64,000 bases of DNA from DATAUD01 sp036501665 (GCA_036501665.1 DASXZW010000097.1:1-64000), one strand, 5' to 3'. Numbered from the stretch's first letter, positions 53,084-62,238 are shown. Notes: generated from the sequence alone by a model not told the origin. Translations and numbers: made by a program.

Positions 53084-53941
53084 ATGTGGTTTCCAATGGC
53101 AACCATTGCGCGGACGGGGCTCGCGGAGGCAGAGACGGCCCGAATTTCACGGGCTTATTTTCGACGTACCGGCCGGCTGCTGCTGCGCCTAAAGGAAGAC
53201 GTCGCTGGCATGGGCGCATTCCTGCTCATCACCCTGAGCGTCGGGATACTCAAGTTTAACAGAGCCAAACAAGTCATCCGCCCTTTGATACACGCCGAAG
53301 TCCAACGCGCGGGAATTAAACTTATCCCGATGGTCGCGTTTCTGGCGTTTGCTCTCGGATCGGTCGTCATTGGACAGACCGTCTTTCTGTTGCACAGCCT
53401 GGGAGCGGAAAATTATGCCGGAATGGTGATGGTGACGGTGGTTGTGCGTGAATTGGGACCGATCCTCGCCGCGTTGTTGGTTTTGGCGCGAGTCGGCACG
53501 GCAAACGTCGTGGAACTGGGCACAGCGCGCGCCCTCGGAGAAGTCGAGGCTCTCGAAGCCCTTGGAATCGATCCGATTCATTATTTGGTCGTCCCGCGCG
53601 TCATCGGGCTGTCTCTGTCTATTTTCTCGCTGACGATTTATTTAATTTTGGTCGCCCTTATGAGCGGCTATCTATTCGCGTTTCTCGAAAACGTTCCCTT
53701 GCGGCCCAGTGATTATTTCCGTCAATTGGCCGGCGCGCTCCTGTGGCAGGACTTCGCGCTGGTCGCGTTGAAGACAATTCTCTTTGGGGCGCTGATCGCG
53801 ATTGTTACCTGCTACGAAGGGCTGGCCTCGCCGTTGCGGTTGGATGAGGTAAGCCGCGCCACTTCATCAGCCGTCGGCAAATGCGTGGTAGGCGTTGTCC
53901 TGCTCGACGCGTTGTTCATTGTGGTTTATCTGATAATTTAA
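53084..53941 (+). CDS. mlaE: MlaE/YrbE-family ABC transporter permease
   Basis: 285 residues from the ATG at 53084 (53096 is also possible). About five membrane helices in the MlaE fold, with the conserved KLIPMVAFLAFALGSVVIGQ, VVRELGPILAALLVLARVGTA, VEALEALGIDP and FLENVPLRPSDYF. With MlaF and MlaD it forms an inner-membrane complex moving phospholipids between inner and outer membrane. The stop overlaps the next start by one base (TAATG). The gene follows the secreted lipase gene by 83 bases and is probably transcribed separately. Confidence 0.92.
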   Translation: MWFPMATIARTGLAEAETARISRAYFRRTGRLLLRLKEDVAGMGAFLLITLSVGILKFNRAKQVIRPLIHAEVQRAGIKLIPMVAFLAFALGSVVIGQTVFLLHSLGAENYAGMVMVTVVVRELGPILAALLVLARVGTANVVELGTARALGEVEALEALGIDPIHYLVVPRVIGLSLSIFSLTIYLILVALMSGYLFAFLENVPLRPSDYFRQLAGALLWQDFALVALKTILFGALIAIVTCYEGLASPLRLDEVSRATSSAVGKCVVGVVLLDALFIVVYLII

Positions 53942-54687
53942 TGGACCAGAAATCCCAGAATGGGGAACCGTTGTTGAATGTTGTTGACGCGAGCGTCACG
54001 CCGCCACGCGCGCGCCGGGTCATTGCCAGCGAAGTGAATTGGCAGGTGATGGTGGGGGAATTCTGGCTTGTCGGTGGCCGTCACGGGTCCGGCAAGACAT
54101 CGTTCCTGGCGACAATGGCCGGATTGCAAAGGCCAGCCGCAGGATCAATCCGTCACTTTGGAATGGAATTGTCGGAGCTTTCGGAGCCGGAATTGCTTCG
54201 AGAACGGGAAAGGGTCGGTTACGTGTTCAAGAGCGGCGGCAGAATGTTTTCCGGGTTGACCGTGGCGGAAAACGTCGAGTTGCCCCTTCGCTATCATCGC
54301 GAAGGCGAAAATGAAAAACTGGATGGTCGCGTTCGCGAAGTATTGGAAGCTACCGAATTGTCGAGGGAAGCCGACAGCACCGCACAAAGTCTGGGATGGG
54401 ACCGTCAACAGCGGGTCGGCCTGGCTCGGGCATTGGCGATGAACCCGGAGCTTTTATTTTTGGATGAACCGCTTTCAGGCCTCGAAGCCAGGGACCGCAA
54501 TTGGTGGAAGAAATTTCTGAACACGTTGTGGGAGGGCTGCCCATTGACAGGCGGACGCCGGACGACGATGATCATTACGACCAATGATTTCGGAACCTGG
54601 GCTGGGGGCGGTCATCGTTGCGGGCTGCTGGAAGACGGACGCTGGCAGCCGCGCGATGAAAAACAGGAATGGCCGGACCTCGCGTAA
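53941..54687 (+). CDS. mlaF: MlaF-like ABC ATPase with degenerate signature and switch motifs
   Basis: 248 residues from the ATG overlapping the end of mlaE. Walker A GGRHGSGKTSFLA and Walker B LLFLDEPLSGLEA are intact with the catalytic Glu. The signature reads SLGWDRQQRVGLARA where LSGGxxxR is expected, and the switch position reads TTNDFG with Asn where His is usual. Context (between mlaE and mlaD) makes the role as Mla ATPase very likely. Whether it hydrolyses ATP normally is open. The Q-loop appears as GYVFKSGGRMFSGLTVAEN, which lacks the usual Gln (Lys in its place). Confidence 0.88.
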   Translation: MDQKSQNGEPLLNVVDASVTPPRARRVIASEVNWQVMVGEFWLVGGRHGSGKTSFLATMAGLQRPAAGSIRHFGMELSELSEPELLRERERVGYVFKSGGRMFSGLTVAENVELPLRYHREGENEKLDGRVREVLEATELSREADSTAQSLGWDRQQRVGLARALAMNPELLFLDEPLSGLEARDRNWWKKFLNTLWEGCPLTGGRRTTMIITTNDFGTWAGGGHRCGLLEDGRWQPRDEKQEWPDLA

Positions 54688-54708
54688 ACCCGGCACAAAC
54701 AACGACTC

Positions 54709-55944
54709 ATGCCATTACAAGACCTGACTCCCGAACTTCGCACCCGATTGCGCCGCGCCGAACGCAACGTCGGCTGGTTTGTTACGCTGGCGGCGATCGT
54801 GCTAATCGCCGGCTTTGCGTATTACGTTTATGCCACAGCCAAACAACGCGGTTGGTTCGTCACAAAACTCAATTACTCCACAAGTGTTGACAGCGCCGCG
54901 GGACTCGCGGTCGGCGATCCGGTAACGTTGATGGGATTCAACGTCGGCGAAATCACGAAAATCAAGCCCAACGACCCGGTGAAGGAACACGGCGTCAGCG
55001 TTTTCTTCAACATTCGCGACCCGTACTGGGGTTATATTTGGTATGACTCCAGGATTCGGGTGAATTCCGATTTGTTGACGCACCGCTCGCTGGAAGTCGT
55101 CAAAGGCCAAAGCGGCCCGCCTAGCGCTTACACGAATCTTGATGGGTCTCTCATGGTGGAGAATAGCTATTTGGTTTACCAACAACTCACCACCTTGCAG
55201 GCGAACTTGAAAAGCCAGCCTGAAAACGCGGGTCTGACAAAAAATGAGATCACCGCCCTGGCCACAAATCAATTGATGGAAGCGATCAAATCCCATCGCG
55301 GCAATTATTACACAAACGCCGTCCATGCCGGATTCACCAGCGCCATTGACACAGGCAAGAAGAATTATTACTACATCCCCGCAATCGAGGAACAAACGCT
55401 TTCCGACCGGTTGGCCGAAGTTGCAGCGCGAGTGCAAACGGCGCTCCCCGGCATCCTTAGTTTGACAAACAAAATAAACGCCGTCCTCACCAACGCTAAT
55501 TTCGCCGTCTCCCAACTCAACGGAACGCTCGCCGCGACCCGCCCAACGCTGACAAATCTGGCTGCCATCACGGACAACTTGCGCGACCCGCATGGTTCCC
55601 TCGGCAATTGGATTCTCACATCGAATCTCACGGATCAAATCGACCAAACCATGAGTTCGGCCCGGCAAACCCTTAACGCCGCCCACGAAACCCTCGACAT
55701 CACTGACACTAACCTGGTGCGCCTCACTACTGATTTGGATGCATCGCTGCAACACCTTTCCGACCTTACCAGCAACCTTGCAAATGAAGTCCGAGGCAAC
55801 ACCAATCTTGTCAGCGACCTTGCCACAACAATCGTCCATACCGACGACTTGGTCCAAGGCCTGAAAAAAGAATGGTTCCTCCGCGGCCCTTTCAAGAAGA
55901 AAAATGCTCCGCCGGCGAAGAATGCTAACTTACAAGAGAAGTAA
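54709..55944 (+). CDS. mlaD: MlaD-like MCE-domain protein
   Basis: 411 residues. A single N-terminal membrane helix (about 22-41) anchors one MCE domain (about 50-140: DSAAGLAVGDPVTLMGFNVG, VFFNIRDPYWGYIW). The long C-terminal part (from about 190) is helical and rich in Asn/Thr/Leu, with coiled-coil-like repeats (LVRLTTDLDASLQHLSDLTS), typical of longer MCE proteins that build a periplasmic channel or tube. It binds phospholipid substrates. It closes the mlaE-mlaF-mlaD operon, 21 bases after mlaF. No MlaC, MlaB or MlaA follows. Confidence 0.92.
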   Translation: MPLQDLTPELRTRLRRAERNVGWFVTLAAIVLIAGFAYYVYATAKQRGWFVTKLNYSTSVDSAAGLAVGDPVTLMGFNVGEITKIKPNDPVKEHGVSVFFNIRDPYWGYIWYDSRIRVNSDLLTHRSLEVVKGQSGPPSAYTNLDGSLMVENSYLVYQQLTTLQANLKSQPENAGLTKNEITALATNQLMEAIKSHRGNYYTNAVHAGFTSAIDTGKKNYYYIPAIEEQTLSDRLAEVAARVQTALPGILSLTNKINAVLTNANFAVSQLNGTLAATRPTLTNLAAITDNLRDPHGSLGNWILTSNLTDQIDQTMSSARQTLNAAHETLDITDTNLVRLTTDLDASLQHLSDLTSNLANEVRGNTNLVSDLATTIVHTDDLVQGLKKEWFLRGPFKKKNAPPAKNANLQEK

Positions 55945-55974
55945 CACCTTTTCTGATTTTTTGCTTACAGGTCG

Positions 55975-58203
55975 CTACGCTAACGGATCGAGTCTCCCAC
56001 GGTATTTTTGCAAGTCCGCATCTGAGATATCTTTAGCTGCGACAAGCTTGTAATGGCGCTCGGAGGCAATTGTAATTCCATCCTGGCCTGACTCAAATTC
56101 GAATAGAGCGATGACACCTTCGTGCATGAATTGGGCGGCAATTGGCCTGCATACAAGCAAAGGAAACTTTGCTGCGCACACCGCAAAATCCTGTTCAATT
56201 TGCACAATGTTCAGTTTGTCTTTCCCGCCTTTGGCTTGAATTGGAAAGACGTAGTGAGCTCCCTTCTTGTCAACGCCGACATAGATCTCATCAGTCTCGA
56301 CCTGGCCCGTCTCTGGAACCGTTGTGCGGAGATGACTTTGAAGCGAATAACAGGCGACCCCGCTGAAAATATCTACAAGGCGGTTGTATCTCACCTTGGC
56401 AAGTAGCGCTTGTTCGTCGCTGAATGCATATTTTGAAATGATCCCGGGTGTAGCATCGGGCACCTTGGTAACGGCCATTTGTTCATTTGGGCGAATGAGC
56501 GTATTTTTTACCAATGCAAAAGTGTAACGTCCTCGTCCGCTGGGCCGAAGAAGCCAGTTCTCATTCTCGGTTTCAAGGGACGTTATGGATTCCGGCAGCG
56601 ACACTCGATATCGAAAACTATAAATGAGGTCACCGAGATTCTTTGGCAGTTTGATCTTGAGCCTGGTTGCAAACGTCTCCATTTCTTCCCGCTCAAAAGT
56701 GACTTCGCGCGCGCCTTTCTTATACTTCGAGAAGAAAATTTTCTCGATGATTACCGAGTAACGGCTTGGCGGCCTGGATGCTTTTGCGTCAGCTCTGTTT
56801 GGTTCTTCCTTCATAATCATCCAGTCCGATTTATGATGCCATCCGTTCGTTTTAGATTTCCCTGGCCAACGCAGAATAACCACTTCTTCACGAAGTTGCT
56901 CTTTGGTGGCGGTCGCCAGCCGTGTTCTAAATAAATCTGTTCTGACAACTTCATAACCCGCGGATCTTGCCAGATCGGCCAGGATTTGGCCGGTTCGAAT
57001 CATAATCCGCAAGTATGACGCTTGATCTCCAACCACGTATGCCAATTGCGCTCCAGGTCGTAGGATTGGGCGCAGGTCCTGAAGGTGCCTCAACATCCCG
57101 CCGAAATAAAGCTTTGTGACACGGGCATAAAGGCGCTCAAATCCAGATGTCTTGCCAAGCTCGATTCTTCGCCGTTCGATTGCTTCCGCGATGCGTTGGA
57201 TTTCATCATGGTCTTCGACTAACCGGTCATCTGTGTCGCTCTTATAAACACTCCGGGTGTTTGAGCGGACTAATTGCTGTTTGAGGCGGCGCAGATCGTC
57301 CTTGTTTTTGATAAAACCAAGCAGAACAGATTCAAGGCGAGTCGTTCGAGTGTAGTCTTTTTCGTTCGGATAGGGCGGCGAAGTTATTACTGCATCAATG
57401 GATTCCGGCGGCATGATCGAGATCAAATCTCTCGCATCGCCTTGATAAACGGTCGCAGGGGTTTCTGATTTGCATCTTAACAGTTCCAAGTCTCCGGCAA
57501 TGGTTTTAATTTGCCTAAGCCAGGGACCGATGACGCTCGCATCCGCCTTCGATGGTCCGACGCCAATCTCAGGTCCAAATCGCAAATTGCTGATGCATTC
57601 CACGAGACATTTCGCCAGCGCAAGGCGTTCAATCGCAGTAAAGCGCGGGTCCATGTTTCTTTCGATGACTTCAAGTAAAACCAGTGTTTTATGAAGTGGA
57701 AGAGGACTGATTGATTCAGTGAGTAACAGTTCGAGAGATTCTGAAGGAAGCGTTCTAAGGTTCCTCGGAAGACTTTTCAGACGGTTAAACAGCGGGAGAG
57801 GTTCGTTGTCCTGAATTCCGTCGCGCTGCAGCTTTTCGTTGGCCAACTTCCCAACGTGAGTTGCGTGGGCAAGGAGCGGCTGCGGGTCGATTGACCAATC
57901 AACCTTTGTGCGCGTGGCGAACAAAGCCATTGGGTTTGGTTCAATGCCGCAACTTTGAATTCCCAGCTTTTTACATTCCACCAAGGTGGTTCCTGTGCCG
58001 CAGAAAGGGTCCAATACCACGTGGTTTGGCCCCAAATCAAAGCGCTTTACATACGACTGAACAAGGTGGGCTGGAAAGGACAACACAAACCGGTACCAAT
58101 CATGAGCGCCACGGTCCTCAATCCGAAGTTTGTTGTCTTCGCGAGGATTGGCAGGCGCAACGCATCGCCCGTCTTGCCTTGCGAGTTCAACCGGAATTGC
58201 CAT
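55975..58203 (-). CDS. DNA methyltransferase (SPPY type) with a putative fused nuclease domain
   Basis: 742 residues. The methyltransferase half has motif I VLDPFCGTGTTLVE (residues 65-73 core) and, after a helical insert of about 170 residues, motif IV VITSPPYPNEKDY (Ser275-Pro-Pro-Tyr278), typical of N4-cytosine and some N6-adenine enzymes. AYVVGDQASYL follows. The C-terminal part (about 560-742) has no methyltransferase motifs but contains TDEIYVGVDKKGAHYVFPIQAK. Asp638 and the Gln656-x-Lys658 pair fit the PD-(D/E)XK (QxK variant) nuclease core. If so, this is a single-chain restriction-modification enzyme. No separate endonuclease, specificity or Vsr gene is adjacent. The target sequence is unknown. 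Confidence 0.85.
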   Translation of the reverse strand: MAIPVELARQDGRCVAPANPREDNKLRIEDRGAHDWYRFVLSFPAHLVQSYVKRFDLGPNHVVLDPFCGTGTTLVECKKLGIQSCGIEPNPMALFATRTKVDWSIDPQPLLAHATHVGKLANEKLQRDGIQDNEPLPLFNRLKSLPRNLRTLPSESLELLLTESISPLPLHKTLVLLEVIERNMDPRFTAIERLALAKCLVECISNLRFGPEIGVGPSKADASVIGPWLRQIKTIAGDLELLRCKSETPATVYQGDARDLISIMPPESIDAVITSPPYPNEKDYTRTTRLESVLLGFIKNKDDLRRLKQQLVRSNTRSVYKSDTDDRLVEDHDEIQRIAEAIERRRIELGKTSGFERLYARVTKLYFGGMLRHLQDLRPILRPGAQLAYVVGDQASYLRIMIRTGQILADLARSAGYEVVRTDLFRTRLATATKEQLREEVVILRWPGKSKTNGWHHKSDWMIMKEEPNRADAKASRPPSRYSVIIEKIFFSKYKKGAREVTFEREEMETFATRLKIKLPKNLGDLIYSFRYRVSLPESITSLETENENWLLRPSGRGRYTFALVKNTLIRPNEQMAVTKVPDATPGIISKYAFSDEQALLAKVRYNRLVDIFSGVACYSLQSHLRTTVPETGQVETDEIYVGVDKKGAHYVFPIQAKGGKDKLNIVQIEQDFAVCAAKFPLLVCRPIAAQFMHEGVIALFEFESGQDGITIASERHYKLVAAKDISDADLQKYRGRLDPLA

Positions 58204-58300
58204 CGTCCGAACATATTAGGGAACGTCAAAAGTTCTGCCAATCTATTGGTGCGATTTTATTGACCTCCTGCGCTTGCTTGTTAGACTTCGCCCTCATTTT

Positions 58301-59896
58301 ATGAACGTTTTGGTATGTGACCCCATCTCGCCGAAAGGAATCGCGCTGTTGCAGCAACGGCCCGATTTCAAAGTGACGGTGCTTAAGCAAAAAACCCCCG
58401 AGGCGGAACTTCTCGCGCTCGTCAAGGACACTCACGCCATCGTTGTCCGTTCCGAAACCAAAATCACCCCGAAGGTCATCGACGCCGCGAAGCAACTGCG
58501 CGCGGTCGGACGCGCCGGCGTCGGCGTGGACAACGTGGATGTCGATGCCGCGACGCAGCGAGGCATCGTTGTAATGAACACCCCCGGCGGCAACACCATT
58601 TCCACCGCCGAACTGACCTTTTCCATGCTCATGGCTGTGGCCCGCAAAATTCCGCAGGCCCACATGTCCATGAAAGAAGGCAAGTGGAACCGCAAAGACT
58701 TTCAGGGCACCGAACTCTTTAACAAAACGCTCGGCATCCTCGGCATGGGCCGCATCGGCAGCGAAGTGGCCAAGCGCGCACAGGCTTTCGGGATGAAAGT
58801 CCTGGCCTACGATCCTTACTTGTCCCTCGCGCGCGCCAAGGCGTTACAAGTCGATTTGAAGGAAAACGTCGATGACGTTTATCGCGAGTCCGATTTCATC
58901 ACTGTCCACATGCCGATGACCGAAGAGACCAAGGGCATGGTCAATGCCGCCGCGTTTTCCAAAATGAAAAAAGGGATGCGCATTCTCAACTGCGCCCGGG
59001 GCGGCATCATCAACGAAACCGATCTCCTCGCGGCCATCCAAAGCGGCCAGGTCGGCGGCGCGGCGCTGGATGTTTATGAAACTGAGCCGTTGCCGGCAGA
59101 CTCCCAGTTGCGCGCTTTGCCTCAAGTCGTCATGACCCCGCACCTCGGCGCAAGCACCGAGGAAGCCCAGGAAAACGTCGGAATCGAAGTCGCCGAGGCG
59201 ATCACCGATTACCTGGTCACAGGTGCCGTCCGCAATGCGGTCAACCTCCCGAATCTCGATGCGCAAACTTTTCAAGTGGTCAAACCATTCCTGACACTTG
59301 GCGAAAAACTCGGCAAACTCGTCGCGCAATTGGCGCCCAAGCGAAACGACCGCGTGGAGATTACTTATGGCGGCAAAGCCCAGCAGTATCCCACCGATCC
59401 CATCACTCGCTCGGTATTAAAAGGCTTCCTCGAAATGGCGGGCGGCAAAGAAGTCAACCAGGTCAATGTCCGGGCATTGGCCACCGCGTTAGGCCTCGAA
59501 GTGCAGGAAATTAAATCGAGCGAAGAAACTGATTTCAATGAATGGCTCCACGTCGCCGTGTTTTCTGAGGGGGACAAAAAAGTCTCCGCCGGCGGCAGTG
59601 TTTTTGGGGCCAAGAATCTCCCCCGAATCGTCCGGCTAAACAGTTCGCCTGTGGAAATTGTTCCCGAAGGTGTCCTGTTCCTGATGAACAATACGGATAG
59701 GCCGGGAATGGTCGGCTATCTTGGCACTTTGATGGGCAAATACAACGTCAACATCGCCAACATGAGCCTTGGTCGCGATAAAGTCGGCGGGAAGGCGTTG
59801 ACCGTGCTAAATCTCGACAGTGTGCCGCCCTCAGATTTACTGGACGAACTCCAAAAAGACCCTAATATTAGTAATGTTCGTGTTGCGAATTTATAA
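58301..59896 (+). CDS. serA: D-3-phosphoglycerate dehydrogenase (SerA), long form with ACT domain
   Basis: 531 residues from the ATG at 58301, the length of the type I enzyme. It oxidises 3-phosphoglycerate, the first step of serine synthesis. The NAD-binding Rossmann motif is LGILGMGRIGSEVAKRA. Catalytic residues are in NCARGGIINE (Arg), the Glu of YETEPLP and HLGAST (His). The intervening domain (about 315-445) and the C-terminal ACT domain (about 455-531, LFLMNNTDRPGMVGYLGTLM) provide regulation, usually by serine. An earlier in-frame start at 58274 has no support. The next gene follows after 20 bases. Confidence 0.96.
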   Translation: MNVLVCDPISPKGIALLQQRPDFKVTVLKQKTPEAELLALVKDTHAIVVRSETKITPKVIDAAKQLRAVGRAGVGVDNVDVDAATQRGIVVMNTPGGNTISTAELTFSMLMAVARKIPQAHMSMKEGKWNRKDFQGTELFNKTLGILGMGRIGSEVAKRAQAFGMKVLAYDPYLSLARAKALQVDLKENVDDVYRESDFITVHMPMTEETKGMVNAAAFSKMKKGMRILNCARGGIINETDLLAAIQSGQVGGAALDVYETEPLPADSQLRALPQVVMTPHLGASTEEAQENVGIEVAEAITDYLVTGAVRNAVNLPNLDAQTFQVVKPFLTLGEKLGKLVAQLAPKRNDRVEITYGGKAQQYPTDPITRSVLKGFLEMAGGKEVNQVNVRALATALGLEVQEIKSSEETDFNEWLHVAVFSEGDKKVSAGGSVFGAKNLPRIVRLNSSPVEIVPEGVLFLMNNTDRPGMVGYLGTLMGKYNVNIANMSLGRDKVGGKALTVLNLDSVPPSDLLDELQKDPNISNVRVANL

Positions 59897-59916
59897 TATC
59901 CCGCACCTCTAAGATA

Positions 59917-60966
59917 ATGATCGAAAAAATTATTAAGCCTGCGCTGTTTGCGGCGCTGGTGTTTGGCCTGATTCAATTGCCCATCGCCCGCGCGGCGTCT
60001 CCGGGCGCTTCCAGCAACCTCTTTCCTGATCCCGTTGTCGCCACCGGCAAAGGCTTTGAAATCAAACGCAGCCAGGTCGATGAGGCATACCTCGATTACA
60101 GCGCGAGCGAAGCGGCCAAAGGCAGCGGGATCCCCGAATCCGCCCGCGTCATGGTACGCTCAAACTTGCTGAACCAATTGGTCGTTGACCGCATCCTTTT
60201 GCAAATGGCGACGCCCGACGAAAAAACGGCCACCCAAAAGATGGTTGATGACGCCATCAATTCCGAGCGCACCAATTCTCCCGCGACCTTTGACGCCCGC
60301 GTTCGCGCAACCGGAATGACCCTCGAACAAGTCCGCAATCGCGCGGTTGAACAGCAACTTTGCCGTCGCGTCCTCGTTCGCGAAACGACGAATGGAATCA
60401 CCGTCTCCGACGCCGAGGTGAAGAAGTTTTACGACGACAATCCCACCGCTTTTGAAGTGCCTGAGCGGGTGCATGTCGCGCATATCTTAGTTTCCACTTT
60501 GGACCCGATCACTCAAGCGCCTTTGCCCCCGGACCAGAAAAAGGAAAAAGAGAAGCTGGCAAAAGATCTGAAACAGCGCGCCGAAAAGGGCGAAGATTTT
60601 GCGAAGCTGGTTAAACAATATTCAGACGATCCCGGCTCCAAGGACAAAGGCGGGGAATATACTTTTGCGAAAAATCACCAGATGGTCCCTGAATTTGAAT
60701 CCGCCGCATTCACCCTCAAGGTCAATCAAATCAGCGATCCCGTTGAAACGCGTTACGGCTATCACATCATCAAGTTGATTGAAAAGCTGCCGCCCAAGAA
60801 GGAGCAGTTTGCGGATGCTTCGGAAAAAATCCACGACTATCTCGTCGGCCAGCAAGCCAACAAAGGCATGGAGGCTTACATCGAAAAGCTGAAATCCAAA
60901 TCTGACGTCAAGATTCTCGACGACGGCGCCAGCGACAAGCCCGCGTCCGCGCCTGCCACAAAGTAA
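59917..60966 (+). CDS. Parvulin-type periplasmic peptidyl-prolyl isomerase (SurA/PpiC-like)
   Basis: 349 residues with a signal peptide (about 1-27, ending near ARAA). The N-terminal helical region (about 40-170) resembles SurA N-domain. One parvulin domain covers about 185-290: VPERVHVAHILVS, then GEDFAKLVKQYSDDPGSKDKG and RYGYHIIKLIEK. The C-terminus has a charged tail ending KPASAPATK. It should help fold outer-membrane and secreted proteins in the periplasm. It follows serA by 20 bases and may be co-transcribed. Confidence 0.92.
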   Translation: MIEKIIKPALFAALVFGLIQLPIARAASPGASSNLFPDPVVATGKGFEIKRSQVDEAYLDYSASEAAKGSGIPESARVMVRSNLLNQLVVDRILLQMATPDEKTATQKMVDDAINSERTNSPATFDARVRATGMTLEQVRNRAVEQQLCRRVLVRETTNGITVSDAEVKKFYDDNPTAFEVPERVHVAHILVSTLDPITQAPLPPDQKKEKEKLAKDLKQRAEKGEDFAKLVKQYSDDPGSKDKGGEYTFAKNHQMVPEFESAAFTLKVNQISDPVETRYGYHIIKLIEKLPPKKEQFADASEKIHDYLVGQQANKGMEAYIEKLKSKSDVKILDDGASDKPASAPATK

Positions 60967-60970
60967 TCTG

Positions 60971-61435
60971 TCAATGCGGCGCAGGAGCTTGTCCCTGCGC
61001 CTGGTGGCTTAAGTCCGCGATCCGCGCGCGGGCTGGCCCCGCAAATTTTCCCTGCGGAAACTGCGAAATATAATCCTGGTACGCTTTCAGCGTATCGGCG
61101 TTGGTGGCGGCCTTCCACAAAAACGCATCCCGGCGCAATTGTTTCTGCTTATTATATTCTACGCTGTTCTCCGGGGTGGGATGGGCCGCATCCTCATAAG
61201 CTTTGTGAATCAACGTCTTCTCGCCCTCAGACCACAGGCGCTGTTTGTATCTTAACCTTGCCTCGGCAACGTGCAGACCATTCTGCCAGGTATTGCCGTA
61301 AGTGTAGTAATCAATGGCATGATCCCGGGACTCTGCCCACCACCAAGCCAACTCATCGCGAACAACAGGCAGCAACGCAATGGCCGCAACAGCGACAAAT
61401 GCGGCCAGCAGAACGGCTGCTCTCATGCGAGTCAT
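60971..61435 (-). CDS. Hypothetical secreted or anchored protein
   Basis: 154 residues. One N-terminal hydrophobic helix (about 7-25, AVLLAAFVAVAAIALLPVV) works as a signal anchor. The rest is helical, with WAESRDHAIDYYTYGNTW and LKAYQDYISQFPQGKFAGPA resembling tetratricopeptide-like pieces (the last is a common TPR/outer-membrane assembly-factor motif). No defined family. It converges with the parvulin gene with only four bases between. Confidence 0.6.
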   Translation of the reverse strand: MTRMRAAVLLAAFVAVAAIALLPVVRDELAWWWAESRDHAIDYYTYGNTWQNGLHVAEARLRYKQRLWSEGEKTLIHKAYEDAAHPTPENSVEYNKQKQLRRDAFLWKAATNADTLKAYQDYISQFPQGKFAGPARARIADLSHQAQGQAPAPH

Positions 61436-61571
61436 GTCCCATTCTCATACCAGCAATCCCACCAAACTTCAACCGCGATCGCTTGCAGTTTAACGCGCAG
61501 CGTAAAGTGTTCGGAAAAAACCCGCTTGTGTTGAGGCCGCAATTGCTGAATGTTGCGACAGCGGGTTAGAT

Positions 61572-62009
61572 ATGTCCAAAAGCTTGTTGTCATTCATAAA
61601 ACGCTGGTTGATTACGGCCGTGGCGGTCGCGCTGGCGGCGCAAATCGTGACCGGAATCGATTACACGACCGGCCTGGGACTGGCGCTGGCGGCCTTGCTG
61701 CTCGGTCTTTTGAACGCGTTTGTTCGTCCGGTCATGTTGCTGCTCTCGCTGCCGCTGCTGATTTTCACCCTGGGGTTTTTCATTCTGTTCATCAACGCGC
61801 TCCTGCTTTACCTGGTTGGGCACGTCCTCAAGGATTTTCATGTGCGAACCTTTTCGGCGGCATTTTGGGGCGCGCTGATCATCAGTATTATTTCGCTTGT
61901 GCTGAACGCGCTGACTAAAACCGATGGTTCGACAGTCCAAATTCGCCGTGGCACTCCGCCGCGCCGTCCGCCAGACGATTCTGGCGGCGGCCCCGTGATC
62001 GACGTTTAG
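61572..62009 (+). CDS. Phage-holin-superfamily-IV small membrane protein
   Basis: 145 residues with four membrane helices (about 9-30, 34-52, 56-80, 92-115), matching the Phage_holin_4_2/YvlD family: IVTGIDYTTGLGLALAALLL, LLSLPLLIFTLGFFILFIN and AFWGALIISIISLVLNAL. Despite the name, most members are chromosomal and no phage genes are nearby. The function is unknown. The cytoplasmic tail is Pro/Arg-rich (RRGTPPRRPPDD). Its TAG stop (62007-62009) forms the first three bases of the palindromic element that follows. Confidence 0.85.
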   Translation: MSKSLLSFIKRWLITAVAVALAAQIVTGIDYTTGLGLALAALLLGLLNAFVRPVMLLLSLPLLIFTLGFFILFINALLLYLVGHVLKDFHVRTFSAAFWGALIISIISLVLNALTKTDGSTVQIRRGTPPRRPPDDSGGGPVIDV

Positions 62010-62238
62010 AGCATTTTAAGTACGACTGTAGCCACAAATTTTGGTGCGGCAGGGGGGGAGCGCGACCGTCTCGGTCGCATCCGTCGGCGTCTCGCCGACG
62101 GAACAATCCGACACTGCGGCAGCGTGTAAAATGTTCGACAAGAGCGTCTGGCGAGACGCCAGACGCGGCGGTCGAGACGACCGCGCTCCCCACAGATCGT
62201 CCTAACCAGGCGGCTACAGCTTAAGTTAAACCGCTCTA
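62007..62238. repeat. 232-bp palindromic element with 27-bp terminal inverted repeats (MITE-like)
   Basis: TAGAGC at the left end (62007-62012) is exactly complementary to GCTCTA at the right end (62233-62238). The 27-base termini (62007-62033, 62212-62238) match imperfectly inside, ending CTGTAGCC. Inside, GGGGAGCGCGACCG is mirrored by a CGACCGCGCTCCCC-like segment near 62180-62190, and two inner palindromes, GTCGGCGTCTCGCCGAC and GCGTCTGGCGAGACGCCAGACGC, sit between. It has no coding capacity. The left end gives the TAG stop of the holin-like gene and the right end the TAG stop of trmB on the other strand. Confidence 0.85.

Noticed and set aside
61572..62009. Holin-like gene as evidence of a prophage
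   Set aside because: The family is mostly chromosomal and no other phage gene is within reach.
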